Shown here one piece after another: positions 42,835 through 52,881 of a stretch of 64,000 nt of DNA (position 1 is its first letter; each line of letters opens with the position of its first letter). Below the pieces are notes generated by a model that saw only the letters and a list, made by a program, of their open reading frames with translations, was not told the origin of the DNA and ran no database searches. Location of the stretch: positions 92,731 to 156,730 of the forward strand of contig JADKHW010000053.1 in NCBI GenBank assembly GCA_016721565.1. The letters run 5' to 3'. The translations under genes were made by a program, and so were the position numbers. Source of the DNA: a bacterium (GTDB taxonomy: Bacteria > Electryoneota > RPQS01).

Positions 42835-45800
42835 TTAGCGCCACTCAAATTGCAGATAGACGGTGAACGAACTGCTGGACGTGCTTTGGGTTTTTGATTC
42901 TTGCTCTGCCGTGATTTTCATCCAGTCCAAGAGTCGATAGTCGATCGAAACTTTTTGTCCTGCCCGAGGATCTTCGATGGATTGAAAGACGCGGATGAAC
43001 AAACGGTCTGTGACGTAGGTGCCGAGTTCAAGTTGTCCCGACGAGAGGTCATTTAGACCTCCCGGGCCGGGGCGGAATTCAAAAACGTCAAGGCCGGAGG
43101 CTTTGGAGACGATATCTGAAACTTGCCCGCTGGCGGCATCAACGACGGATTCTCAGCATTGAAACCTGCGCCGCCATCGGTGCCGAAATTTGCGAACGGC
43201 AAAAGTCGCTGAATAGCTTCGTCTTCAGACATCGCAGAGCCGTCGTCCCAGCGTCCACTGAATGATGCGAGTGAACGATCAGGAGTTCCCGTGAGTTTAA
43301 CAGTAACTGTAAAGCTGCGCTCTTTCTCTATGCCTTTGTAATCTGCCGAGATGCTTAACTCAGGACTTGCTGCGAGACCGTCGAAGCGGAACGACGAATT
43401 TTCTGTGATGCGCAATTCTTGTCCGTAGAACTTTACAGTGCCGCTGCGAATGGCAATTTCACCGTTCGCCATTGCCTCTTCATAGTGCCCTTTTTCGAGT
43501 CGAAGTCTCCCAAAAAGTTCCGTGTTCAGCCCAGCGCCGCGAATCCAGAAATTGCCGGGCAGATCCAAATCAAGGCTTATCGACATGGATTCATACAGGG
43601 CGTCGGGATTGAATCCGATGTCCATTGTGTCGCCGCGCATCACGGCGAGCACGCTATCCATGTTAATCGGTGCAATCGTCTTTGTTGCAGATTGAGTGAG
43701 GCGAAACATGCCTTCCTCAACTGTGAGATTGCCGGTTGCATTCAATGAGTCAAACGGTCCAACGAGCGCGATGTTGCCGCTCACGCGCGCTTTTTGAATC
43801 CGTGAAGAAACAGCTTCAAAGTGATCCAGATTCAAATTCAAATCGAGTTCTTGGGGCCACGGTACGCCAAGGCGTGCGAAGCCTGCTCCTGTCATCGTTC
43901 CACGGCTGGTAGCGCGGAGTGATTTTACGATTAGTGAGTCGCGCTGTAGGTCCGCATCAAGCACAATCCACTTGTAAGTGATTCCGTAACGCGGGTCGCG
44001 ATAAAATCCGTCAACAAGGTGCACATCGCCGTCCCAGTTCGGTTCGTCCACATTGCCTTTAAGGTTTATGTTGGCCGATAGGTAGCCGCCGAGTATAGTT
44101 CCTGCTGCCATCCAAGGACTCAATCTTTCAAGCGGCAATGAATCTACGCGCATTGCACCGGATAGAAGCTCGCCTTGCTGGATTTTCAAACCATGCTGCA
44201 TGGTTATGGAGGCTGGTAGAGAAGCAGTCGCAACGAGGGCCGTGTCACCTGACCAAAGATAGACAACATTGGCTTCGAGCATTCCCTCCTTGCCTAATGA
44301 TGCTTTGAGGGTTACAAGATCAGCTAACTTGGCTTTTTGATATGTAACGCTGTCAACCGACATTTCGACATTGCCGAATACGGCCTGATCGGTCCCGCTC
44401 ACTTGCAAACGCACGTTAAGTTCTCCGTCGGGAATCTCCCTGCGGAGAAATGGAGACAGGGCGCCTGTTTGCAGTCCAGAGAACTCGACGACGAGATCTT
44501 GATTGCCCGGATTCTCGAGATAGCCCGTTGAGCGTAGGACTCCATACTCAGAGCGCATGACCAATGCTTCAATTTCGTAATGCAAACTATCGAATGACGC
44601 GAGGACCGGCAACTCGTTGTGCCACGACGTGCCGTAGAGATTGAGTGTAAGGCTATCCAGCTCAACGGAATACGGCTGCCGCGAATAGTCAGCAATTCCA
44701 CTTGCGGCAAGTTGCAGAGTGTCGCCGCGCACTGCAAGCGAGCAGGTAAAGCTTGGAGACATCCACGCGCCATCGAACGTAATGGCAATCGGTGTGATTG
44801 TCTCGTAGCCAAAATTCACTGAGTCACAACTCAGCACGGCCTTCATCGTCTCCGCACTCGTCGAGAGATTGTCAAGATCAATCGAAATATTGTGCGCCAC
44901 AAACTCGCTGTAGGTTAGCTGCGAACTTCCAAGCGTTCCTGAAAGCGTGATGTTGGACAGTGTATCACCGCTGAACGAAATCGTTGCATCGCAATCAAGA
45001 GAAACGTCTCCGGTGACGGAGTCGATTTGCGGGACATATGGAGCAAGCAATCCGCGAAAGTCTTCAATATTGGGAATGTTTGCAACAAACTCGGATACAA
45101 TGCTATTTGTGTAATCGCCGTGTGCGAATAACAGGGCGGAGGCGCTGCCGAGCTGCATGCGTGTGGAGTCGAGAACGATATTCGTGCCGTCCACGGTGGC
45201 ATGAAACGACAGGCTGTCCAACTCGTAGCGCCCGAATGAAAGCGTACTCAGTTGAAGTGTTGCATCTACCTTAAGCGTTTGATCGGGGAAATTGTCGAGG
45301 GTTATCTCAATCTCGCCTGACAGATCGGAAAGTGAATCCGGAATAGCGGGGACGAAGGAGTGCAGCCGTGCGTTGCTAACCGTTGCACGGCCATAGAGTG
45401 AAAGTGAATCCGGTTTCAGTCCCTCAGAACGCAACCGCAAATCAAACTCACCTGCGTTTGTACGAACCTCTCCGGCTACACCGAGACCGTTGGCAAATAG
45501 TTCGGTTTCAACATCTGCCGTTAAGGAGATATCACCGTAAAAAGAGCTATCCAGCTCGACGCGCCCTGCCCAATCGTGTGTCCAAGACGAATCACGGCTC
45601 TTGGTTAACGCTGCGCGGCCGCTGAATTCATGCGCAACGGAGTCGCCGATCCAGATTGACAAGTCGAGTTTTTCAAACGCTGCGCCGAGCGACACACGCG
45701 GTTCGGATTTGTAGTCTTCGATCTCGATATCGCCTTTGACGTGGCCAACATTGGAAAGCGTGATATCGAAAACCGATGTGAGATCGCTTGTCAAAACATC

Positions 45801-46535
45801 GGACTTGGCAGAGAGTTTGATGTTGCCTAAGTCCGGCAACTCGGGTGCCCAAGTTTGCTGAACATATTGCGATGTGCCGTCAAACAACACTTCGCCTGCA
45901 AACAGCGAATCGGAATAGGGCCGCACAACGCCATTGCTTGTCAAGGTAAAGGCGCTGTCTTGCAACAGTTTGATGTCGTAGGTGATCACGGAGTCCGTTA
46001 TGAAGACGTCACCGGATAACTTGAAATTGACAAATGTTTTCTGGAAGGAAGTATCAACTTGAACTGTGAGTGTATCAATGTCGAGCGACAACCTGTCCAA
46101 GCGAACCCAGAGCAGAGATTTTGTTGTGTCAGGCTTTGTTGAGGGCGCGGTCTGGAACGTCTCAGAGAGGTTGTTTCCGGTTGAGTCCAGTTTGAATGTG
46201 CCACTCATGCCGTCGAGAGTTGCCTTCAATATGTGCACTCGTCCACGCATGAGATCCCACGGGGCAATCCATGCATTCACGCGGTCGGCGCGCACGATGA
46301 TATTTCCATCGGGGTCACGTAGCACGAAATTGTTGACATTAACCGTGCCGTGAAGTTTCATCGAAATGTGCTCGACCTCGATGCTTCCGGCAATCATGCG
46401 GTTGACAATCTTGAGGGCGCGCTGGGCCACAAACTGCTGCACGGGTTCTTGTTGAATCAAGAAAAATGCACTTGCAGCCAGCGCACCGATGAGCGCCAGC
46501 GGCCAGAGCAAAAGTCTTGTCAACCACTTGAACAT
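42835..46535 (-). CDS. tamB: TamB-like translocation and assembly protein (frameshift near end)
   Basis: From ATG 46535 (MFKWLTRLLLWPLALIGALA, one N-terminal membrane anchor) this is a large beta-rich TamB/AsmA-like protein spanning the periplasm, with repetitive motifs such as LSLDIDTLTVQVD and the DUF490-type C-terminal region (IAIRSGTVKFYGQELRITEN, DEAIQRLLPFA). The open frame stops at 43053 in unrelated residues. The expected conserved tail (ASGQVSDIVSKASGLDVFEF, LGTYVTDRLFIRVFQSI, VYLQFEWR) is present in the next frame down to TAA at 42835. A one-base loss near 43135 explains it. The gene overlaps tamA by one base and touches the next gene (TAAATG). TamB helps move proteins or phospholipids to the outer membrane. 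Confidence 0.88.
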
Positions 46536-48442
46536 TAGAATGCCGATCCCAACAAGATGTGGAGCGCCCACCTGCGCTCGCCGAACTCGTTTTTGCGCAA
46601 TTGATAGCCGAAGTCGGTGCGAATTGGGCCGATGAGTGTCAGGAATCGCAAACCTGAGCCAATCGTTGTATAGATGTCATTCAGTTTGGCGTTGTCCACT
46701 TCGGACCACACGTTGCCTGCGTCGGCAAAGAGAATGAACGCAACCGGTCCCCATACGTCGCGTTGTACTTCCATGGTTCCGAAAAGCGAGTGATTGCCGC
46801 CGAGCACAAGTTTGTCGTCATCGGCGGCTCGCGGTCCGATCAAGTTGCGGCCCCATCCGCGAATGTTGGAGACGCCGCCCAAACGGAATCGCTCGTTGAT
46901 GGGAGTCTCGGTTGATTCATGCAGTGTGCCCATAAATCCGACTTCACTGCGCAACGCAATGACGGTCGATCTGTTCACCGGCAACAAAACGCGTCCGCCA
47001 AAAGTTGCACGCCACCAACGGTCGCTTAGTTTCCATAAAAGGCCCGATTCGGCGAGCGATAAGCTCACGACTTGACCGCGACGCGGTACGAGTGGGTTGT
47101 CTCGCGTATCCCAGCCAAAAGAAAAGCTCTCAATTGAAATCGAACTTGTCGTGCTTTGACTGCCTACCGAGTCCACTTTGACATCCTGCCGACCGAACTT
47201 GTTCGACAGTGATACCGCGACCTTGGGAAGCGGCGACGACGAGATGCTTGTTTGCGCAGACGACGTGCGCACTATGGTTCCGACGTTGTACTCATACTCC
47301 CACGACGGGGAGACGGTGATGTCGGTTGCATCAATAGGTGTGTGGGGCCAGAAAAGTGAGAAACCGATCTTGCGGTCGATCTCTTTGGTGTCGTTTAATA
47401 GTCCTGACGTGTCGAATCGTTGTGGGTCACTCAGAAGATTGGAGACTGCGGTTTCCATCGTGAACCGGCGCCCGCGCCCAAAGAAATTCAGGTCGCTCAG
47501 CTCACCGGATAGGTGAACGCTCTCTTCGGTGTCGTAACCCGCACCGGTTCGCACGATATAGCGGTTGCCTTCTTCGGTGCGAACGAGCACATCAAGCGTG
47601 TCGGAAGGCTGTTTCAAATCTACATCGGCACGCACCATGCGAAACGTTTCAAGCCTAAGCAATCGCTTGCGGGTTTCGTCAAGTAGCAGGGGTGAATAGG
47701 GAGAATATTCGCGATAGGCCAGCTCGCGGCGCGCGGTGCCTTCTGAAACTTGCTTCAGCCCGGTGATGCGAGTGTTTCCGAATCTGCAAAACGGCCCGGC
47801 TTTCAAATTGAACACGACGTCGGCTGAATCGTCGTTAACGTGCAACGTATCAAACGTTACGTCGGCGCGTGCGTGGCCGATCAGGCGCAACTTGTAGCGC
47901 AACGTGTCAGCGGAAATTTGTAGATCGGTTTGCGACAGCCGCTTGCCAATGTGAATTGGGAGCCGTTCCGACCATCGCGCTGAATCGACACCAGCTTTGG
48001 ATCCCTCCGATTGGCGTAAACTCCATTGGCTTAGCAGCAGCGGTGCACCTTCATCAATTTGAACGACCAGTCGAAGATCTTCCTTGTCTTCACGCGGCAG
48101 GACTTTTCCGATCACAACGGCGTTTGGGAATCCCTCATGCGCATAGAATTTCTCTACGCGCAACAGATCGGCTGCAAAATCTTCGGCATAAAACGTGGAG
48201 CGCGAGCCGATGGGGACGTAACGCCGCAGCCACGTAGGTTTCTCGGTGGCCATGATATCCAGCACATCTTGACGCGTGAACGCATGAATGCCGGGGAATT
48301 CGATGACGCGAATCGGCCAGCCGGTATAGCGCTGCCATGTCTCGTATTCGTCAAGCGTGAATCCGGCGCGAGCGGGTGCCGTCACGCAGGAGAGCAAGAG
48401 AAATGCGGCGAGGGCAAGAATATGTCGGGTTAAAATACGCAT
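46535..48442 (-). CDS. tamA: TamA-like Omp85 outer-membrane protein
   Basis: The 635-residue protein has a signal peptide (MRILTRHILALAAFLLLSCV), POTRA domains (about 40-300, roughly three; e.g. IRVIEFPGIHAFTRQDVLDI and FGNTRITGLKQVSEGTARRE) and a C-terminal barrel with the Omp85 loop motif NIRGWGRNLIGP and a terminal LLGSAF. TAA and ATG of tamA and tamB overlap (TAATG), so the pair is coupled. The pair forms the translocation and assembly module linking the inner and outer membranes. It heads an operon of five genes. Confidence 0.9.
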   Translation of the reverse strand: MRILTRHILALAAFLLLSCVTAPARAGFTLDEYETWQRYTGWPIRVIEFPGIHAFTRQDVLDIMATEKPTWLRRYVPIGSRSTFYAEDFAADLLRVEKFYAHEGFPNAVVIGKVLPREDKEDLRLVVQIDEGAPLLLSQWSLRQSEGSKAGVDSARWSERLPIHIGKRLSQTDLQISADTLRYKLRLIGHARADVTFDTLHVNDDSADVVFNLKAGPFCRFGNTRITGLKQVSEGTARRELAYREYSPYSPLLLDETRKRLLRLETFRMVRADVDLKQPSDTLDVLVRTEEGNRYIVRTGAGYDTEESVHLSGELSDLNFFGRGRRFTMETAVSNLLSDPQRFDTSGLLNDTKEIDRKIGFSLFWPHTPIDATDITVSPSWEYEYNVGTIVRTSSAQTSISSSPLPKVAVSLSNKFGRQDVKVDSVGSQSTTSSISIESFSFGWDTRDNPLVPRRGQVVSLSLAESGLLWKLSDRWWRATFGGRVLLPVNRSTVIALRSEVGFMGTLHESTETPINERFRLGGVSNIRGWGRNLIGPRAADDDKLVLGGNHSLFGTMEVQRDVWGPVAFILFADAGNVWSEVDNAKLNDIYTTIGSGLRFLTLIGPIRTDFGYQLRKNEFGERRWALHILLGSAF

Positions 48443-48496
48443 GTAACCTTGAAATTAGGCGAAAAACAAGCGGAAAAGCAAGACTCCATGAACGCA

Positions 48497-48522
48497 AAAC
48501 GGCCCGTCAAAGTGACGGGCCG
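48497..48522 (-). terminator. Intrinsic terminator
   Basis: On the minus strand CGGCCCGTCA-CTT-TGACGGGCCG is followed by TTTTG, downstream of the 48547-50100 gene and just before the tamA operon. Confidence 0.8.
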
Positions 48523-48546
48523 CTCATAAATAGAAAGGAATGGAGG

Positions 48547-50100
48547 CTAAGCTGCGGGCACGTATCTGCGGAACCAGCGCCGCTGGCTCCAGCCGCGCAG
48601 GAGTTGCGACGCGCGCTTTGACGGTTCCTGGCGCGTGACTTCGCGGTCGCCTTCAAGCAGGGCTGTGAGTCGATCAATACCGGTTAACCCAGTGCGCAGG
48701 GCCTCAATGTCAGGCAAGCCGAGGTTCGCCTGACCAGCCGCGATTTGTAGGCGCACACGCTGCTCAACGGCATGGAGCATCTTGTCCGTCCATTGGAGAA
48801 AATCCTGTTCGATCAGTTGCTGTACGGTCTTGTTTGCGCGTGTGATTTGAGCGCGACGAGCTGACGAGATTTCCTCTTTCTTGCCCGTCAGCGAGCCGAC
48901 GAGTCCTGAGCGCTCGCCGCCGCCTTCCGAGAAGACGCGCTTTTGTGCCAACTCTTCTTCGATTTGTTGAACTAAGCCCGCCGGATTCCAGCGCATTTCA
49001 ACTTCTTTGAGTGAGATCGTACGCAACTCCACTCGAACAGCAAGTGCACCAAGACCCTGCACAAATTCACCGAGGCGCTCGGTCAGTAATTCATGCAGTG
49101 GTTTCCACAAAGAGGGGAGTGACAAGGCTTGCAGATACGTGCTCGTTTGTGGGCCGGGTTGGCGCGGGTCAAGCAGTGCGGCGACGGCAGGGCCGCTCGA
49201 TTTCTTGCTGAAGAAGTCATCCAACACATTGCGAATGCCGTTGCTCCAGTTGCGGCGGTATTCACCGAGCGTCTGGCGCGTCGTCTGCAAACGCATGTTT
49301 TGGCGATCAATTTCGATGGTGTATTGCTGGCGCAGAGAATCGAGTTGATCGACCAAACGCGGCATGATGAATTGCCACGTCGCCGCGTGAACAGCTTCCC
49401 GTTCTTCGTACGATTGCTCGCGCATCGCGTAGAGTTCACTAAAAAGCTGCGGTCTAATATCATCGCGCACAATCTCTGTTGCGGCAAGCTGGCGCGCCAC
49501 CATTCCGGGCCTCGAAAACCATCCGTGAAAAGCACCGGGAATTTCATCACCGATAAACACCATCACCTGCGCACCGACCATCGCCTCCAAGATACTGAGT
49601 GAACCCGAATGCAAGGCTAATGCCTGCGCATCGGGCAACCACGCGAATCTCCATTGCGCATCGGATTGGATCTCTCGCCGCAACACGGTCACGCGATCCG
49701 GCGGCAGCGCCGTCGTTAGCAAGGCGTTCAATGCGGCCTCGGAAAGTTCTCGTTCCGTAGCCCCGAACAGAACTGTCGTTCGTGGAGTACGGCTTGGCTC
49801 AACCCACCACATGATCGGTGTTTCCGGCACATCACACAGTTCAGCCTTGATTCCCATACAATGTGCAAAGTCAACTGCCATCGCGGCGTCACCGCCGAGC
49901 AAGGTCATGACGGGCCGTTCATCGGACGCTTTGCTGAAAGCTTCGAGGATCGGCAATCGCAGATTTGTTTCGCGGCAGAGCGTGAGCATTTCAAGCATCT
50001 GAGGCGCGGCAATTCCGCCTGTGTCGTGATCAGCTTGACCCAGCAAGTGCGAAAGAAAAGCGTGAGCGCTATTCGCCGATCTATTGAATCGTTCGGACAT
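48547..50100 (-). CDS. Unrecognised 517-residue protein, partner of the coiled-coil gene
   Basis: I do not recognise this family. The N-terminal half (about 1-215) has the look of an alpha/beta nucleotide-binding fold that has lost its P-loop: RPVMTLLGGDAAMAVDF, WWVEP, TVLFGATERELSEAALNALL, FAWLPDAQALAL, AQVMVFIGDEIPG. The C-terminal half is mostly helical with coiled-coil (MPRLVDQLDSLRQQYTIEID, NMRLQTTRQTLGEYRRNWSN) and a basic end (RGWSQRRWFRRYVPAA). The order of a GTPase-like head and helical stalk recalls dynamin-like proteins, but no GKS/T motif is present. It follows the coiled-coil gene by 13 bases in the same operon and has no signal peptide. Confidence 0.7.
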   Translation of the reverse strand: MSERFNRSANSAHAFLSHLLGQADHDTGGIAAPQMLEMLTLCRETNLRLPILEAFSKASDERPVMTLLGGDAAMAVDFAHCMGIKAELCDVPETPIMWWVEPSRTPRTTVLFGATERELSEAALNALLTTALPPDRVTVLRREIQSDAQWRFAWLPDAQALALHSGSLSILEAMVGAQVMVFIGDEIPGAFHGWFSRPGMVARQLAATEIVRDDIRPQLFSELYAMREQSYEEREAVHAATWQFIMPRLVDQLDSLRQQYTIEIDRQNMRLQTTRQTLGEYRRNWSNGIRNVLDDFFSKKSSGPAVAALLDPRQPGPQTSTYLQALSLPSLWKPLHELLTERLGEFVQGLGALAVRVELRTISLKEVEMRWNPAGLVQQIEEELAQKRVFSEGGGERSGLVGSLTGKKEEISSARRAQITRANKTVQQLIEQDFLQWTDKMLHAVEQRVRLQIAAGQANLGLPDIEALRTGLTGIDRLTALLEGDREVTRQEPSKRASQLLRGWSQRRWFRRYVPAA

Positions 50101-50113
50101 TAAGTTGCTCCGC

Positions 50114-52690
50114 TTACAGACCTAAGAATGATAAGAAATTGTAGTGCAGCGCAACTTGAAGCACGACACCGCCGATGATCAAACCGGTGATGAGCTTGAA
50201 TTTCTTCTTTGCTTCAGCTTCCTGCTGTTCCAGCTTGGCAATCATTTCAGCGCGCAAAACGCTTTGGCGCTCGGCTTGTGTATTTTCAATGAATTCAAAC
50301 TTCGATTGTACAAGCTGCATGACTTCACGACGGAACGCCGGCAGGTCGTTACGTTGTAGCTTTTCGAGCTCGGAATACGTCGTCATGTGCATTTGCGTGA
50401 TCTCGGTGAGCTTGGTCTGCTCTGCGCCCTCAATGCGGCGCAACTCACCACGCAAGTCAATCAGGGATTTTGACAGCTCCTCGCGTGTGTCGTGCACGGA
50501 CTTTGTGGATTGTGAGAAATTTTTGTCGTGATCCGACTGCGAGCGGCGGACGGCTTCGAGTATCTGCCCGTGCTTTTCCATCGTCTTATTGAGCAGCGGA
50601 TAGAACTTCTTTTGCGTCTCAGTTTCGTTCCGCATCTCCTGCATCACGGTCAGGATATTCGTTGCGTCTCCGGCGATGCCTTGCAGCGCGAGCTGATTGC
50701 TCTGGTGCATCGTCTCAACGAACTTTGAATAGCGTTCGAGCGCCTGCGGGACAGAGCGAATCTGCTCGAGGAACTTGTCGTACGCGCCGTCAATGACCTC
50801 TTTCAATCGCGCGGCATTGTCGTCGTAGTTTGCGCGAATGGCCTCTTTTAAGACTTCGAGCTGCTCTTGCTGCTTGGAACGCAGTGCGCTGACTTCGGTG
50901 GCGACAACTTTGACGTGACCTTCAATCGCGCGGGTGAAGCGTTCGTTCTCTTCGCGCTTGGTTTCAAAGCCTGAGAGTTTTTCGTCAATTAGATTAGCCG
51001 CACGCGAAACCTCACTGGCCAATTCACGCGAGGTGCCTTCTTGCTGCTTGCTCTGCTCTTTAACGAAGTTGTCAAAACGGAGCAGATCGGCACGTAGCGC
51101 CTCGCCCATCGTGTGCAAGTGGCTATCCACTTCATTGCGCAGTGTAGTCAGATGGTCGTGGAACTCCTGCCCCATCTTGCCCGTGACCTCTTCGGAGCGC
51201 TGCAATATCTGATCAAAGCGACCGTCGTAACGATTGCGAAGTTCCATCACGCCGGCTTCAATACGCTCGCGGGTTACGCGCGACTCATTGTTGTGCTGAT
51301 CAAGAAGCTTACCGACTTGCTCTTCGGTATGTCCTAAAAGCGTCTTAAGCTGGCCGAACCAGCCGTCGAGGTTGTCTGCGAGGCTGTGTAATTCGTGACC
51401 TTGCGCATTGATCTGCTCGAGAGAAGAACTGAAGTTCTGCACGAGCTGCTGCGTGCTCTGCGCACTCTGAGCAACCAAGACGTCAAATTGCTGACGGTTC
51501 TCACTAGTTTGTTTTGAGATGTTCGCCAGAGTGGACGAGCGCTCTTTGCTGAGGCGTTCGAGACGCACGAGCAGCTCTTTTACGGCTTGCTGTTCTTTCT
51601 CTACACGCTCGGTTTGCTTTTCTGTGATGTCTGCAAGATCGAGTGCGAAATCGGCAAGTTCCTTTTGAATCTCGCTCATCTCGTTGACGCCGGACTTGCG
51701 GAGTTCATCAAACTCGCGCAAGACACGGTTTTCCAGTCCGCCTAATGCTGAAGTGATGACCGTTGGGTCAACTGCGGCTACCGGCGCGGGCGCGGGATGA
51801 CTTTCGTCATGCTGTTGCTGCTGCTCCTGCTGCTGTTGTACAAACTCACGCTCGACGCGAAGCATGGCATCCATTTGATCACGCAGGCGAACGAGCGCGC
51901 TGTCAAGTTCGGCTTGTACCTTCGGCGCAACGGCGCGTAAGGCTTCATCAATTGTCTTGTCAATCTTCGTCAGGCGATCCCCGTGGTCGCGCGTGTTGTT
52001 CGACAGGAAGTCACGCAGTTCTGAGGAGTGGCGAGCCAGTTCTTCGGCGACGGCGGACTCGGTGCGCGTCAAGAGTTGCGCAAGCTCCTCCGAGCTTGGA
52101 CCCGCGACGGTTTGAACAACTACATTTTCGGACTGCTGTTGTGGAGCGAAGTTCTGCTGTTCAGAGGCGCGTGACGTCAGTTGACCAAGCTGTGTAATCT
52201 CCTGCTCCGCTTTGCGGCAGAGGCCGTCGAGCTTGGAGGAAAAGCTACGAAGCTTCTCATCAATCTCGTTGGAAATGCGCGTTAGAGTTTCACGACTGGA
52301 AGAGTTTTGCTCGCCTAACAATCCGGCTTCATTGCGCAGGGCCTGATCGAGTTCCCTGTGGGTTGAGGCAAGCTGGAGCAAGACCTCCTCGGCCTTGGCT
52401 CGCATCTGGTCGCCGCCCGCCCGCATTTGGGTCTCAATCTCCTTGACCCCTTCCAACATGCGCGTTCCTGCCGGAGCGAACACATCGCGCAGGCGGTCCA
52501 CGCCCTTCGCAATCTGTTGCAGGGTTTCACCAGACTGTTGTATATTGTCCAGACCCTCAGCAAGTTTTCCCAACTCCTGTCGGAATGCTGGAATAAACTG
52601 TTGTTCTGTAAGATCTTGGGTAAAAGTTTCGAGAAATTGGCGCAGTGGTTCAACAAGTTCAGCGCCCGGCGTGGGCTTAGCTGGCGTCAT
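50114..52690 (-). CDS. 858-residue coiled-coil protein with C-terminal membrane anchor
   Basis: The protein is almost entirely predicted coiled coil (heptads rich in Glu, Gln, Leu, Lys from about 40 to 820), interrupted by a Gln-rich stretch (VQQQQEQQQQHDESHPAPAP, about 290) that probably forms a flexible hinge. The C-terminal 25 residues are one hydrophobic segment (LITGLIIGGVVLQVALHYNF), so the protein is tail-anchored with its bulk in the cytoplasm. No signal peptide or enzyme motif is seen. A good Shine-Dalgarno (AAGGAG) precedes ATG 52690. Its operon partner is the unrecognised 517-residue protein. Membrane remodelling, division or chromosome-related scaffolding would be guesses. Confidence 0.82.
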   Translation of the reverse strand: MTPAKPTPGAELVEPLRQFLETFTQDLTEQQFIPAFRQELGKLAEGLDNIQQSGETLQQIAKGVDRLRDVFAPAGTRMLEGVKEIETQMRAGGDQMRAKAEEVLLQLASTHRELDQALRNEAGLLGEQNSSSRETLTRISNEIDEKLRSFSSKLDGLCRKAEQEITQLGQLTSRASEQQNFAPQQQSENVVVQTVAGPSSEELAQLLTRTESAVAEELARHSSELRDFLSNNTRDHGDRLTKIDKTIDEALRAVAPKVQAELDSALVRLRDQMDAMLRVEREFVQQQQEQQQQHDESHPAPAPVAAVDPTVITSALGGLENRVLREFDELRKSGVNEMSEIQKELADFALDLADITEKQTERVEKEQQAVKELLVRLERLSKERSSTLANISKQTSENRQQFDVLVAQSAQSTQQLVQNFSSSLEQINAQGHELHSLADNLDGWFGQLKTLLGHTEEQVGKLLDQHNNESRVTRERIEAGVMELRNRYDGRFDQILQRSEEVTGKMGQEFHDHLTTLRNEVDSHLHTMGEALRADLLRFDNFVKEQSKQQEGTSRELASEVSRAANLIDEKLSGFETKREENERFTRAIEGHVKVVATEVSALRSKQQEQLEVLKEAIRANYDDNAARLKEVIDGAYDKFLEQIRSVPQALERYSKFVETMHQSNQLALQGIAGDATNILTVMQEMRNETETQKKFYPLLNKTMEKHGQILEAVRRSQSDHDKNFSQSTKSVHDTREELSKSLIDLRGELRRIEGAEQTKLTEITQMHMTTYSELEKLQRNDLPAFRREVMQLVQSKFEFIENTQAERQSVLRAEMIAKLEQQEAEAKKKFKLITGLIIGGVVLQVALHYNFLSFLGL

Positions 52691-52881
52691 ACATTGGCTC
52701 CTTGATGCATACTATTTGACTCATCCAGTCGATTATGTGCAAGCTTGGGACCAGCAAATGACGCGGGCCTGCAACATTTTGCAGGAAAGGCCTCTCTTAA
52801 TCAACAGAGCCGCCGGGGCGGTTCTCTCTGCGGGCTAAAATCAGCCCTATCACTCGAACATGATGAGTAATTGGTTAAAGC

